64,000 nt of DNA, taken from assembly GCF_000820005.1 (NCBI RefSeq), contig NZ_CDBL01000052.1, forward strand, positions 248,001-312,000. Direction: 5' to 3'. The position numbers and the translations under genes were made by a program. The notes under the pieces are model-generated. The model saw nothing but the letters and a program-made list of their open reading frames with translations, was not told the origin of the DNA and searched no databases. The DNA comes from Aeromonas piscicola. GTDB taxonomy: Bacteria > Pseudomonadota > Gammaproteobacteria > Enterobacterales > Aeromonadaceae. Shown one piece after another: positions 19,007-28,116 of this stretch (the first letter of the stretch is position 1; each line of letters starts with the position of its first letter).

Positions 19007-19345
19007 TCAGCCCAGCTTGGCGCCATTCTCCACCGCCCGCTCCGGGATGGCCATTACCACGGCGCCATCCGCCCGGTAGAAACCGGTCAGCAGAAACTCC
19101 GACTGGATGGGGCCTATCTGTTTGGGGGGAAAGTTCACCACGGCGACTATCTGGCGCCCCACCAGATCCTCCGGCTGATAGAGATCCGTTATCTGGGCGC
19201 TGCTCTTGCGTACCCCGAGCTCGGGGCCGAAATCCGCCCACACCTTGTAGGCGGGCCGGCGTGCCTCGGGGAAGGGCTCGACTCGCACCAGGGTGCCCAC
19301 TCTCAGCTCTATCATCTCGAACTGTTGCCAGCTTATGGTCTGCAT
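19007..19345 (-). CDS. csaA: CsaA-type tRNA-binding-domain protein
   Basis: 112 aa. A stand-alone EMAP/tRNA-binding OB fold. It matches Bacillus CsaA, a dimeric secretion-associated chaperone, across its length: [36 protein letters not shown] and [12 protein letters not shown]. The start ATG 19345 has a good Shine-Dalgarno (GAGGAGCC); the open frame extends six codons upstream to another ATG. The chaperone role comes from Bacillus; in this organism it may simply bind tRNA. Confidence 0.88.
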   Translation of the reverse strand: MQTISWQQFEMIELRVGTLVRVEPFPEARRPAYKVWADFGPELGVRKSSAQITDLYQPEDLVGRQIVAVVNFPPKQIGPIQSEFLLTGFYRADGAVVMAIPERAVENGAKLG

Positions 19346-19429
19346 CTTGGCTCCTCGTTTCATACACCTTGCATTGGCCTCAGCATGCCTCGAAACGGCG
19401 CTGGCTGTCTTCGGTGACTGGCCGCCCTG

Positions 19430-20215
19430 TTACGGTAAAAGGCCGTTTTGCTGGCGCCAGAGGGAAGGGGTCAGCCCGCTCTCGGTCAGGAAGCGCTCGG
19501 CGAAAGCCCCCTGATTCTGGTAGCCGCAGCGATTGGCGATCTCGCCTATGGGCAGTTGGGTATGGGAGAGCAGGGTGCGTGCCAGCGTCATGCGCCGCCC
19601 CCGTATGTAGTGGGAGACGCTCATCCCCAGCTGCTGGCGAAAGGCGTGCTTGAACTGACTCTGACCGAGGCAGGCGATGGCGGCGAGCCGCTCATTGCCA
19701 AGGGGCTCGGCGAGGTGGGCCTCGATATGGCGCTGCACCTTGAGGATACGGGCAGCAAGACGAGGGGAAGCAGAGGAGTGCATTCCTTGCCCTTGTGCCA
19801 GCAGGGAGAGCCACACCTGCTCCATGCCCGCCACCTGGCGACCCGCTGCCACCATGCGGTGCAGGAAGGCGAGGTAGTGGCGCTGAGGCTCGTCCAGCTC
19901 GATAAAGGGGCGGGCCGCCAGATCGCCGGGGAGCCAGTCGCTCTCCTGCACCAGGAAGGAGAGGGCCGGGTCGGCGGCGTAGTCGTGCCGCTCGCCGGGG
20001 GCTATCACGCAGACAAAACCGGGGGCGAGCCGACGTCCCTGGCCCTGCACCTCGATCTCAATGGGACCGCCGAGAGGGATCACCAGCTGGGCGAAGTCGT
20101 GGCTGTGGCTGCTGATGTCGCTCTGGTAGTGGCGCAGGCTGAAGGGGGAGGCGGCGGATAGCAATGACGCGGCACTGGGCCGCGTCATCTTCAAAGAGGG
20201 ATTGCTGTTTGGCAT
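19430..20215 (-). CDS. AraC-family transcriptional regulator
   Basis: 261 aa. An N-terminal cupin-like sensing domain (ISSHSHDFAQLVIPLGG near residue 35, APGERHDY near 72) is followed by a C-terminal double helix-turn-helix of the AraC/XylS type (residues about 160-258: LAAIACLGQSQFKHAFRQQL, IGEIANRCGYQNQGAFAERF). Possible starts are ATG 20215 or the internal ATG ten codons later. It is 12 nt downstream of metJ on the same strand and could be transcribed from the metJ promoter. Target and ligand are unknown. Confidence 0.87.
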   Translation of the reverse strand: MPNSNPSLKMTRPSAASLLSAASPFSLRHYQSDISSHSHDFAQLVIPLGGPIEIEVQGQGRRLAPGFVCVIAPGERHDYAADPALSFLVQESDWLPGDLAARPFIELDEPQRHYLAFLHRMVAAGRQVAGMEQVWLSLLAQGQGMHSSASPRLAARILKVQRHIEAHLAEPLGNERLAAIACLGQSQFKHAFRQQLGMSVSHYIRGRRMTLARTLLSHTQLPIGEIANRCGYQNQGAFAERFLTESGLTPSLWRQQNGLLP

Positions 20216-20227
20216 AGGTCGCAGGTA

Positions 20228-20551
20228 TTACTCTGCATCGAAATCTTCGATCTCTTTGCCCAGCGCTTCCATGATGGCGCGCACCTCGGCGGGGACGCTG
20301 TCCGGATGATCCTTGCGCAGATCGTCGTCGCAGGGCAGCGGCTGGCCGGTGAACGCGTGCAGGAAGGCTTCACAGAGCAGCTCACTGTTGGTCGCATGAC
20401 GCAGGTTGTTCACCTGGCGACGGGTGCGCTCGTCGGTCAACACCTTCAACACCTTGAGCGGGATCGAGACGGTAATCTTCTTGACCTGTTCGCTCTTCTT
20501 ACCGTGTTCCGCGTAGGGGCTGACGTAGTCGCCGTTCCACTCTGTACCCAT
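20228..20551 (-). CDS. metJ: Methionine repressor MetJ
   Basis: 107 aa ribbon-helix-helix repressor that binds met boxes with S-adenosylmethionine as co-repressor. The DNA-binding strand and helices are almost identical to E. coli MetJ ([40 protein letters not shown]). The last about 30 residues diverge (acidic, ending EIEDFDAE). It is divergent from metBL, and the met-box array lies between them, so it probably represses metBL and possibly itself. Confidence 0.97.
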   Translation of the reverse strand: MGTEWNGDYVSPYAEHGKKSEQVKKITVSIPLKVLKVLTDERTRRQVNNLRHATNSELLCEAFLHAFTGQPLPCDDDLRKDHPDSVPAEVRAIMEALGKEIEDFDAE

Positions 20552-20624
20552 GATCCACCTGTTCTCGTTTGGCCGTGAGCGCGGATTTTAACCCTTAAGG
20601 AAATTAATGGCAATCCAACAGCAA

Positions 20625-20656
20625 AGCCATTTAGACGTCTAGAAGTGTTGACGGCT
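20625..20656. promoter_or_regulatory. Four tandem met boxes (MetJ operator)
   Basis: Contiguous 8-mers AGCCATTT, AGACGTCT, AGAAGTGT and TGACGGCT. Against the consensus AGACGTCT they score 5, 8, 6 and 6 of 8. The array overlaps the -35 of the presumed metB promoter (TTGACG at 20648, 17-nt spacer, TAAGGT at 20671), so a bound MetJ would block RNA polymerase. Confidence 0.9.
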
Positions 20657-20676
20657 TTTTTATGCTGGCGTAAGGT
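20648..20676 (+). promoter_or_regulatory. Predicted metBL promoter
   Basis: TTGACG (20648-20653) and TAAGGT (20671-20676) are separated by 17 nt, a good sigma-70 spacing. The -35 lies inside the last two met boxes. It is 86 nt upstream of the metB ATG. Confidence 0.55.
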
Positions 20677-20761
20677 AGTTCACCATAGGCCAGCAATGGC
20701 AGGATAGCCGTGGCAGAGGCAGAGCGGCCATCGCCCAGCGACAGTTCAAGGAGAGAGTGAC

Positions 20762-21934
20762 ATGACCCACAAGGCCACCCAGGCGGTACGCACCGGGATT
20801 GAGACAGACACACAGCACGGTGCCGTGGTGCCGCCCATCTACCTCTCCAGCAACTACACCTTTGCCGACTTTGGCGAGCCCCGTCAATACGATTATGCCC
20901 GATCCGGCAACCCGACCCGCACCAATCTGGCGGATGCGCTGGCTGCGCTGGAAGGGGGCGCCGGTGCCGTGGTGACCGGCACCGGCATGGGCGCCATCCA
21001 TCTGGTGACGACGGCCCTGCTCAAGGCGGGGGATCTGCTGATCGCCCCCCACGACTGTTACGGCGGCACCTGGCGCCTGTTCGAGTATCTGGCGGCCAAG
21101 GGCCACTACCGGGTGCAGTTTGTCGATCAGGGGGATGAAGCCGCGCTGGCAGAGGCACTGACACAGAAGCCGGCACTGGTGTGGGTGGAGACCCCCTCCA
21201 ACCCCCTGCTGCGGGTGGTGGATATCGCCGCCATCGCCACCGCCGCCCATGAAGTGGGTGCCCAGGTGGTGGTGGACAACACCTTCCTCTCCCCGCTGCT
21301 GCAACAGCCGCTGGCGCTCGGTGCCGATCTGGTGGTGCACTCCACCACCAAGTACATCAATGGCCACTCCGACGTGGTGGGCGGGGTGGCCATCGCCAAG
21401 GAGCAGGCACTGGCCGAGTCGCTGGTATGGTGGGCCAACTGCCTGGGGCTCACTTCCGGGGCGTTCGACTCCTACCTCACCCTGCGCGGCCTGCGCACTC
21501 TGGCTCCCAGATTGCGCGCCCATCAGGAGAACACGGATCGCATCCTCGCCTTCCTGCAGCAACAGCCGCTGGTCAAAAAAATCTATCATCCCAGCCTGCC
21601 GACCCATCCGGGCCACGATATTGCGCGCCGTCAACAGTCCGGCTTCGGCGCCATGCTAAGTTTTGAACTCGATTGCAGCGAGGCCGGATTGCGCACCTTC
21701 CTCGCGGCCCTCACTCTCTTCTCGGTGGCCGAGTCCCTCGGCGGGGTGGAGAGTCTGGTGGCCCATCCGGCCAGCATGACTCACAGGGCCATGACACCGG
21801 CGGCGCAGCAGGCGGCGGGCATCAGCGCCCAGCTGCTGCGGCTGTCGGTCGGCATTGAACACGGTGAAGACCTGGTGGCCGATCTGGCTCAGGCTTTTGA
21901 ACAGGCGCAGCAGGCAGAGCAGGTAGCGAAGTAA
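20762..21934 (+). CDS. metB: Cystathionine gamma-synthase
   Basis: 390 aa. PLP enzyme joining O-succinylhomoserine and cysteine to form cystathionine in methionine synthesis. It shows the Cys/Met-metabolism PLP fold, with the Schiff-base Lys197 in HSTTKYINGHSD, the DYARSGNPTR motif near residue 43 and VETPSNPLLRVVDI near residue 143. The ATG at 20762 has Shine-Dalgarno AAGGAGAG. Its stop overlaps the metL start by one base, so metB and metL are translationally coupled, as in E. coli. Confidence 0.95.
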   Translation: MTHKATQAVRTGIETDTQHGAVVPPIYLSSNYTFADFGEPRQYDYARSGNPTRTNLADALAALEGGAGAVVTGTGMGAIHLVTTALLKAGDLLIAPHDCYGGTWRLFEYLAAKGHYRVQFVDQGDEAALAEALTQKPALVWVETPSNPLLRVVDIAAIATAAHEVGAQVVVDNTFLSPLLQQPLALGADLVVHSTTKYINGHSDVVGGVAIAKEQALAESLVWWANCLGLTSGAFDSYLTLRGLRTLAPRLRAHQENTDRILAFLQQQPLVKKIYHPSLPTHPGHDIARRQQSGFGAMLSFELDCSEAGLRTFLAALTLFSVAESLGGVESLVAHPASMTHRAMTPAAQQAAGISAQLLRLSVGIEHGEDLVADLAQAFEQAQQAEQVAK

Positions 21935-24390
21935 TGGAACAGCAGCAACAAGGAGAGATCGCGGTGGCAACAGAAGCAGGATTGAAGCGGCGCCATGTGC
22001 ACAAGTTTGGTGGCAGCAGTCTGGCGGATCCGGTCTGCTACCGCCGGGTCGCGGCGATAGTCGAACAACAGGTCGGCGGGCAGGAGCTGATCGTGGTCTC
22101 TGCCGCCGGCAAGACCACCAACCGGTTGATCCAGCTGGTGGAGCTGGCCGAGGCGGGGGACGAGGCCGCCGGTGAAGCCATCTCCGCCCTGCAAGCCTAT
22201 CAGCAGAGCCTGATCGACGGCCTGCTGGAGGGGGAGCTGCAGCTCGACTTGAGCCAGCAACTGGCCGACGACATGCAGCTGATCGCCAAGACCCTGGAGG
22301 GGCAGTTTGACCGCTTCGCCCGCAACGGCCTGCTCGCCTTTGGTGAGGTGTGGTCGGCGCGCCTCTTGGCGGCCCTGCTCACCAGCCGCGGCGAAAAGGC
22401 CATCTGGCTCGATGCCCGCAGCTTCCTGCGCGCCGAGGACGGTGCCCTGGTCAAGGTGGATACCGCCCTCTCCAGCGAACTGCTCAAGGCGCGGCTGGCC
22501 GAACATGCTGGCCGCATAGTGGTGACAGGTTTCATCGCCGCCGACATGGAGGGACGCTCCCTGCTGCTCGGTCGCAACGGCTCCGACTACAGCGCGAGCC
22601 TGTTGGCGCTGCTGGCGGACGGCGAATCCACCACCATCTGGAGCGATGTGGCCGGGGTCTACAGCGCCGATCCGCGCCGGGTCAAAGAGGCCCGTCTGCT
22701 GGAGCGCCTCAGTCTGGCCGAAGCGAACGAACTGGCCCGCCTCGGCTCCTCCGTGCTGCATTCGCGCACCTTGCAACCCGTGGCAGACAGCCGCCAGCGC
22801 CTCACCCTGCGCTGCAGCTACAACCCGGATGAGGGCTGTACCCATATACTGCGCCGGGCGCCGCGCTCCGGCGGTGCCCGCATCGTCTCCTCGGTGGACC
22901 AGATCGCCCTCATAGAGCTGAAGGTGCTGCCGCAGACCCATTATGAACAGACGGTGGCGGCTATCGAGGCCCATCTGGCCCGCCACCGCCTCAACCCGCT
23001 CACCCTGCAGCGTCAGCCGGATCGGCGGGTACTGCGTCTGGCCTACACCCTGGAAGTGGCGGAAGGGGCGTTCGAGATACTGCGCGACTTCCAGCTGCAG
23101 GGCAGCTTTACCGGCCTTATCCAGAAAGAGGGATTCAGTCTGGTGGCCCTGGTGGGCGCAGGTGTCACCGACAACGCCGAGCAGTGCCACCGCTTCTATC
23201 AGTTGCTGGCGGATCAGCCGCTGGAGTTCGTGCAGGTGGCCAGAGATGGCCTGAGTCTGGTGGCCGTAGTGCGTCAGGTGGTGCTGGAGCCGCTGCTTAT
23301 CGCCCTGCACAGCGCCCTGTTCAGCCGCCCGACCCGGGTCGGGTTGGTGGTGTTCGGCAAGGGCAACATAGGCGGTCACTGGCTGAGCCTCTATGGCCGC
23401 GAGAAGGCGCGCCTCGAACATGAACTCAATCTGGCGCTGACTCTCTACGGGGTGTTCAGCTCGGAAGGGGGCCTGCTGGACGAAGAGGGACTGGATCCCC
23501 TCAAGGTGCAGGACAAGTTCAACCCCAAACCGCTGATCTGGCCCGAGCTGCTGGCCCAGCTTGAGCAGCACAGTTTCGATACCCTGATAGCCCTCGACAT
23601 GACCGCCAGCGAGACGGTGAGCCGCTACTACCCGGATTTTGCCCAGCTCGGCATCCACATCATCGCCGCCAACAAGTTTGCCGGTGCCGCCGACAGCGAG
23701 TTCTACCAGCGCATCAAGCAGACCTGCCGCGACCATCAGGTGCAGTGGCGTTACAACGCCACCGTGGGCGCCGGGCTGCCAATCCAGTCCAGCATCCAGA
23801 TGCTACGCCAGAGTGGCGACCGCATTCAGGGGGTCTCCGGCATCTTCTCCGGCACCCTCTCCTGGCTGTTCCAGCAGTATGACGGCACACGCCCCTTCTC
23901 CGAGCTGGTGGACGAAGCGTGGCAGCACGGCCTGACCGAGCCGGATCCCCGCGAGGATCTCTCCGGCCAGGATGTGCGCCGCAAGCTGCTGATCCTGGCG
24001 CGAGAGGCGGGTTTTGAGCTCGACTCCGCCGATATCGAGCTGGAGAACCTGGTACCCGTGCCTCTGCGCAAGGTGAGCACGGATCAGTTCATGGACAGGC
24101 TCAAAGAGCTGGACGGCCCGATCCAGTCAGCCTTCGAAGGGGCCAAGCGCCTCGGCAAGGTGCTGCGCTACGTCGCCCGCTTCGAGCACGACGGCAAGGC
24201 ACGGGTCGGGCTGGAGGCGCTGGAGCCGCACCACCCGTTTGCCAACCTCTTGCCGTGCGACAACATCTTCGCCATCGAGAGCGACAGCTACCGCACCAAC
24301 CCGTTGGTCATTCAGGGCCCGGGGGCTGGCCGGGAAGTAACGGCTGCCGCCATCCAGTACGACCTCTGGCAGATTTGCGCGGCACTCTAA
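21934..24390 (+). CDS. metL: Bifunctional aspartokinase II / homoserine dehydrogenase II
   Basis: 818 aa. Catalyses the first and third steps from aspartate towards homoserine. An aspartokinase domain (KFGGSSLADP near residue 24, GRNGSDYSASLLALL near 211) is followed by ACT-like segments and a homoserine dehydrogenase domain from about residue 465 (VGLVVFGKGNIGGHWL, then AANKFAGA and YNATVGAGLPI). The start ATG 21934 overlaps the metB stop; an ATG or GTG slightly downstream would shorten the variable N-terminus. It is followed by a terminator. Confidence 0.95.
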   Translation: MEQQQQGEIAVATEAGLKRRHVHKFGGSSLADPVCYRRVAAIVEQQVGGQELIVVSAAGKTTNRLIQLVELAEAGDEAAGEAISALQAYQQSLIDGLLEGELQLDLSQQLADDMQLIAKTLEGQFDRFARNGLLAFGEVWSARLLAALLTSRGEKAIWLDARSFLRAEDGALVKVDTALSSELLKARLAEHAGRIVVTGFIAADMEGRSLLLGRNGSDYSASLLALLADGESTTIWSDVAGVYSADPRRVKEARLLERLSLAEANELARLGSSVLHSRTLQPVADSRQRLTLRCSYNPDEGCTHILRRAPRSGGARIVSSVDQIALIELKVLPQTHYEQTVAAIEAHLARHRLNPLTLQRQPDRRVLRLAYTLEVAEGAFEILRDFQLQGSFTGLIQKEGFSLVALVGAGVTDNAEQCHRFYQLLADQPLEFVQVARDGLSLVAVVRQVVLEPLLIALHSALFSRPTRVGLVVFGKGNIGGHWLSLYGREKARLEHELNLALTLYGVFSSEGGLLDEEGLDPLKVQDKFNPKPLIWPELLAQLEQHSFDTLIALDMTASETVSRYYPDFAQLGIHIIAANKFAGAADSEFYQRIKQTCRDHQVQWRYNATVGAGLPIQSSIQMLRQSGDRIQGVSGIFSGTLSWLFQQYDGTRPFSELVDEAWQHGLTEPDPREDLSGQDVRRKLLILAREAGFELDSADIELENLVPVPLRKVSTDQFMDRLKELDGPIQSAFEGAKRLGKVLRYVARFEHDGKARVGLEALEPHHPFANLLPCDNIFAIESDSYRTNPLVIQGPGAGREVTAAAIQYDLWQICAAL

Positions 24391-24433
24391 GTCATATGGG
24401 CGGGCTTTGTTACAAGCCGCCGAACTGAAAAGC

Positions 24434-24460
24434 AAAAAGGCGCCATGTTGGCGCCTTTTT
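24434..24460 (+). terminator. metBL terminator
   Basis: AAAAAGGCGCC (24434-24444) pairs with GGCGCCTTTTT (24450-24460), loop ATGTT, 43 nt after metL. Confidence 0.9.
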
Positions 24461-24702
24461 CATGTTTCGATAGCGGATATATTATTTTAATTAAAGTTAT
24501 GATAAATATGTGATTTTAAACTTCAGATAGCCAAGCTATTTTTTAATATTCTAGGTTAACGTTTAAGTATTCCTGTTTCCACACAATAAATAGTTTGTTG
24601 GTTGCATGTATAAGCCCCCCATATGGAGTATGGTGCACATAGTTGTACTAGACGCTGAGTATACAGAGTGTTAAAAGTCCCTTTTTAAAAAAGGAACTCA
24701 AT
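24461..24702 (+). other. AT-rich leader of the small secreted-protein gene
   Basis: Low-GC spacer with no gene. It contains a CCCATATGG element (24618-24626). Immediately before the next gene there is an inverted repeat, AGTCCCTTTTT (24676-24686) and AAAAAGGAACT (24688-24698), whose right arm includes the ribosome-binding site AAGGAAC. I could not pick a convincing promoter. Confidence 0.55.
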
Positions 24703-25131
24703 ATGAATAAGGCAAAAATTTTTAAAAATGGTATCAAGGTTTTACTTTTCCCTCTCATGTTTTTCTCCGCAGCATCTGAATCTGCCACTATGGTCTCGGT
24801 CGATGCTCAACGTAACTGTTTTGCAACCCCATGGGAAAGTGCATCAGGTGGTACCGCTGCTAAGTTCAAACTAGCACAAGGTCGCTATGTACTCTCATTG
24901 GTGAACAACAGTATGAGTTGTTCATATGGACAAATGGACGGCTGTAAAATTAATACATTGTTTGTCCAGGGCAGCTTCGGTAACAGCAGATGGGGAGTTT
25001 CAGTGACATCCACGCCAATTGTGGTTGATGTTCCTGTTGAAGGGCCTAAAGATCTCATTGCATTTGTCAGTGATAGTTATTGTCAGGACAACACAGGCGG
25101 TGTTTTTTTACTTATTCAAGAAGCAAAATAA
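24703..25131 (+). CDS. Small secreted protein of unknown function (possibly lectin-like)
   Basis: 142 aa. A signal peptide covers about residues 1-28 (KVLLFPLMFFSAASESA). The mature part is beta-rich with four cysteines (NCFATPW, SMSCSYG, DGCKIN, SYCQDN). The end, FVSDSYCQDNTGGVFLLIQ, resembles the calcium/sugar-binding C-terminus of PA-IL (LecA)-like domains, but the match is by eye and weak. GC is roughly 40-45 percent by inspection against about 62 percent around it, and codon use differs, which suggests acquisition. It is isolated between the metBL terminator and a shared terminator with ppc. Confidence 0.7.
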   Translation: MNKAKIFKNGIKVLLFPLMFFSAASESATMVSVDAQRNCFATPWESASGGTAAKFKLAQGRYVLSLVNNSMSCSYGQMDGCKINTLFVQGSFGNSRWGVSVTSTPIVVDVPVEGPKDLIAFVSDSYCQDNTGGVFLLIQEAK

Positions 25132-25213
25132 TAATTTAATTTGAAGTTACATTGTCGACTTAATATTGTTCGTTTCTTAGTGTGAAGGTGTTCTTATTTG
25201 AGCACAAAAGAAG

Positions 25214-25242
25214 AAAAAGGGCGCCAATCTGGCGCCCTTTTT
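25214..25242. terminator. Bidirectional terminator before ppc
   Basis: AAAAAGGGCGCC (25214-25225) pairs with GGCGCCCTTTTT (25231-25242), loop AATCT. It serves the minus-strand ppc gene and probably the plus-strand small secreted protein. Confidence 0.9.
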
Positions 25243-25268
25243 CTATCTGCGTTGCAGCTTGTCAGCCA

Positions 25269-27902
25269 TTAACCCGTGTTGCGCATACCTGCTGCGATAC
25301 CGGCGATGGTGACCATCAGCGCCTGATCCAGCTCGGGGTGCAGGATCTCGGCATGGTTGCGCGAGCGGCCCAGCAGCTCGACCTGCAGCACGTTGAGCGG
25401 GTCGGTATAGGGGTTGCGCAGCTTGATGGACTCCTTGATCCAGGGCTGGTCGTCGAGCAAGTCGCCCTGCGGACGCAGCTCCAGCACCACCTGGATGGAG
25501 TCGGCAAGTTCCTGGCGCAGCTGTTTGCCCAGGCCCCACAGCTCCTTGGGTACCAGACGGGTGTCGTAGTACTCGGCGAGCCAGAGGTCGGCCTTGAGGA
25601 ACACCATCTCCAGCATCTCGAGGCGAGTGCGGAAGAAGGGCCACTGGCGGCTCATCTCTTCCAGCACGCTCTTCTGACCGTCTGTGATGGCCTGCTGCAG
25701 CCCCTTGTGGGCACCGAGCCAGGCCGGCAGCATCAGCCGGTTCTGGGTCCAGGCGAAGATCCAGGGGATGGCGCGCAGGCTCTCGACGCCGCCGTTGGGT
25801 TTGCGCTTGGAGGGGCGGGAACCGAGCGGCAGCTTGCCGAGTTCCATCTCGGGGGTGGCGGCGCGGAAGTAGGGGACGAAGTCCGGGTGGCCGCGCACTA
25901 TGCTGCGGTAGTGATCGCAGGAGACGGTGGCCAGCTGCTCCATCACGGCGCGCCAGCACTCCTTCGGCTTGGGTGGCGGCAGCAGGTTCCCTTCCAGCAC
26001 GGCGCTGGTGTAGAGGTTCAGGCTGTGGATGGCCACTTTTGGCAGGCCGAACTTGAAGCGGATCATCTCGCCCTGTTCGGTCACCCGCAGGCCACCGCGC
26101 AGGGATCCCGGCGGTTGTGACAGGATTGCCTGATGGGCGGGGGCGCCGCCACGGCCGACGGTGCCGCCACGGCCATGGAACAGGGTGAGGCGCAGATTGC
26201 TGGCTTCGGCCAGCGCCACCAGGGATTCCATGGCCGCGTATTGGGCCCAGCCGGCGGCCATCATGCCCGCATCCTTGGCGGAATCCGAGTAGCCGATCAT
26301 CACGTACTGGCGACCCTGGATGTAACCGCGATACCAGTCCACCGACAGCAGGCGCTCCATCACGGCGGTGCCCGCCATCAAGTCTTCCTGGGTTTCGAAC
26401 AACGGAGCGACCGGCATGCGGAACTTGCAGCCGGCCTCTTTGAGCAGCAGCTGCACCGCCAGCACGTCGGACGGTGCGCCGGCCATGGAGATGATGTAGA
26501 TGCCGAACGCATCCGGGTCGTGTTGGGCGATCACCCGACAGGTGTCTATGGTCTCGCGGGTCTCGTCGCTCGGTTCCCAGTCGGTCGGGATCAGCGGGCG
26601 GCGGGAGTTGAGCTCATTGAGCAGGAAGGCCTGCTTGTCGTCTTCGCTCCACTCGGCGTAGTCGCCCATGCCGAGGTAACGGGTCAGCTCGGAGAAGACC
26701 TGGCCGTGGCGCTCGCCATCCTGACGTATGTCCAGCTTGACCAGATGGATACCGAAACAGGCCAGCTTGCGCAGTACATCCAGCAGCATGCCATCGGCGA
26801 TGTTGCCCATGCCGCAGGCGTGCATTGAGTGGTAGCAGAGCTCCAGCGGCTCGCGCAGCTGGGCTGTGGTGGTGATCAGGTCGCGGCTCTCGCTCACCTG
26901 ACCCTGCACCTTGGCGGTGAGGTATTCCTGGGTCTCGCGCAGCGCTTCACGCAGCTCGCGCACCAGGGCGCGATAGGGTTCGGGGTGATCGCCAACCCGC
27001 TCGCGCACTGCGTCTGTGCAGTCGGACATGGAGAGCTCGGAGGTGAGCTCCTTGATGTCCTTGTAGAAGAGGCTCACTGCCATCCAGCGGCCCAGCTCCA
27101 GCACCTCGGCGGTCACCTTGGCCGTGACGAAGGGGTTGCCGTCACGGTCACCGCCCATCCAGGAGGTGAACTTGACCGGCGCGGCATCCAGCGGCAGCCG
27201 CACACCCAGATGCTGTTGCAGACGCTCGTCCAGGTTGCGCATGAATTCGGGAATGGCCGGCCACAGGCTGTTTTCCACCACTGCGAAGCCCCACTTGGCT
27301 TCGTCGACCGGGGTCGGACGCTGCTCGCGAATCTCGTTGGTGTGCCAGGCCTGATTGACCAGCTGTTCAATGCGATTGAGGATCTTGTCCCGCTCGCGGG
27401 GCAGCAGATCGGAGAGTTCCAGCGCTTCCAGGCAGTCGTTGAGCTGCACGTGTTTGTGGATCAGGGTGCGACGGGTCACCTCGGTCGGGTGAGCGGTAAG
27501 TACCAGGTCGATATCCAGCTCGCGCACGGCCTGGATGATGGCTTCCTGTGACAGGTTGGAGGCCTTGAGCTTGGCGAACATCTGCTCCAGCGGATCCGGG
27601 GTACAGACCTGCTCTTCGCAGCGGCGGGAGATGGTGTGGAACTGTTCAGCCACGTTGGCCAGGTTGAGGAACTGGCTGAAGGCGCGTGCCACCGGCAGCA
27701 GCTCGTCATCGCTCAGGGTGCGCAGGGTATCGAGCAGACGTTCCCGGTCTGCCTCATTGCCTTTGCGGGAGGATTTGGCCAACTGGCGAATGGTTTCGAT
27801 CTTGTCGAGGAAGGCTTGACCCTGATGATCCTTGATGGACTTGCCCAGCAGTTGACCCAGCATGCCTACGTTGGCGCGTAGCGCGGCGTACTTTTCGTTC
27901 AT
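25269..27902 (-). CDS. ppc: Phosphoenolpyruvate carboxylase
   Basis: 877 aa (E. coli 883). Anaplerotic enzyme making oxaloacetate from PEP and bicarbonate, feeding the aspartate family (metL) and arginine synthesis next door. Catalytic His138 lies in [12 protein letters not shown]. The second active-site block is [20 protein letters not shown], followed by [20 protein letters not shown]. The C-terminus ends MRNTG, as required for PEP carboxylase. The 5' leader has a short stem-loop (27924-27951). It follows argE on the same strand after 214 nt and probably has its own promoter. Confidence 0.97.
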   Translation of the reverse strand: MNEKYAALRANVGMLGQLLGKSIKDHQGQAFLDKIETIRQLAKSSRKGNEADRERLLDTLRTLSDDELLPVARAFSQFLNLANVAEQFHTISRRCEEQVCTPDPLEQMFAKLKASNLSQEAIIQAVRELDIDLVLTAHPTEVTRRTLIHKHVQLNDCLEALELSDLLPRERDKILNRIEQLVNQAWHTNEIREQRPTPVDEAKWGFAVVENSLWPAIPEFMRNLDERLQQHLGVRLPLDAAPVKFTSWMGGDRDGNPFVTAKVTAEVLELGRWMAVSLFYKDIKELTSELSMSDCTDAVRERVGDHPEPYRALVRELREALRETQEYLTAKVQGQVSESRDLITTTAQLREPLELCYHSMHACGMGNIADGMLLDVLRKLACFGIHLVKLDIRQDGERHGQVFSELTRYLGMGDYAEWSEDDKQAFLLNELNSRRPLIPTDWEPSDETRETIDTCRVIAQHDPDAFGIYIISMAGAPSDVLAVQLLLKEAGCKFRMPVAPLFETQEDLMAGTAVMERLLSVDWYRGYIQGRQYVMIGYSDSAKDAGMMAAGWAQYAAMESLVALAEASNLRLTLFHGRGGTVGRGGAPAHQAILSQPPGSLRGGLRVTEQGEMIRFKFGLPKVAIHSLNLYTSAVLEGNLLPPPKPKECWRAVMEQLATVSCDHYRSIVRGHPDFVPYFRAATPEMELGKLPLGSRPSKRKPNGGVESLRAIPWIFAWTQNRLMLPAWLGAHKGLQQAITDGQKSVLEEMSRQWPFFRTRLEMLEMVFLKADLWLAEYYDTRLVPKELWGLGKQLRQELADSIQVVLELRPQGDLLDDQPWIKESIKLRNPYTDPLNVLQVELLGRSRNHAEILHPELDQALMVTIAGIAAGMRNTG

Positions 27903-27923
27903 TCCACATCCTTATCTGGTTGG

Positions 27924-27951
27924 TGTCTCTCTCCATCCGAGGTGAGAGACA
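27924..27951 (-). promoter_or_regulatory. Stem-loop in the ppc 5' leader
   Basis: TGTCTCTC (27924-27931) is complementary to GAGAGACA (27944-27951), giving an 8-bp stem with a 12-nt loop about 20 nt upstream of the ppc start. Function unknown; it may be an mRNA-stability or translation element. Confidence 0.35.
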
Positions 27952-28116
27952 GCCTCACTTATTGTTGTGTGATTACAACATATGCTCCGTCATCTTAGGG
28001 TGACAATCTACCCAGATTGTCTGCGCAAGGTCAAATAACAGGCCGATTCAGAACATGTATTTCCCTCACCTGTCCCGAGGCGGCATGTTATGTAACTTAC
28101 TTACATTCCCGTCAAT

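Noticed and set aside
21889-23736. 615-codon open frame antisense to metL
   Set aside because: Shadow of the GC-rich metL reading frame; no recognisable motif, and it overlaps the metB-metL junction.
25182-26120. 312-codon frame antisense to ppc beginning in the terminator
   Set aside because: Starts within a terminator hairpin and is a frame shadow of PEP carboxylase.
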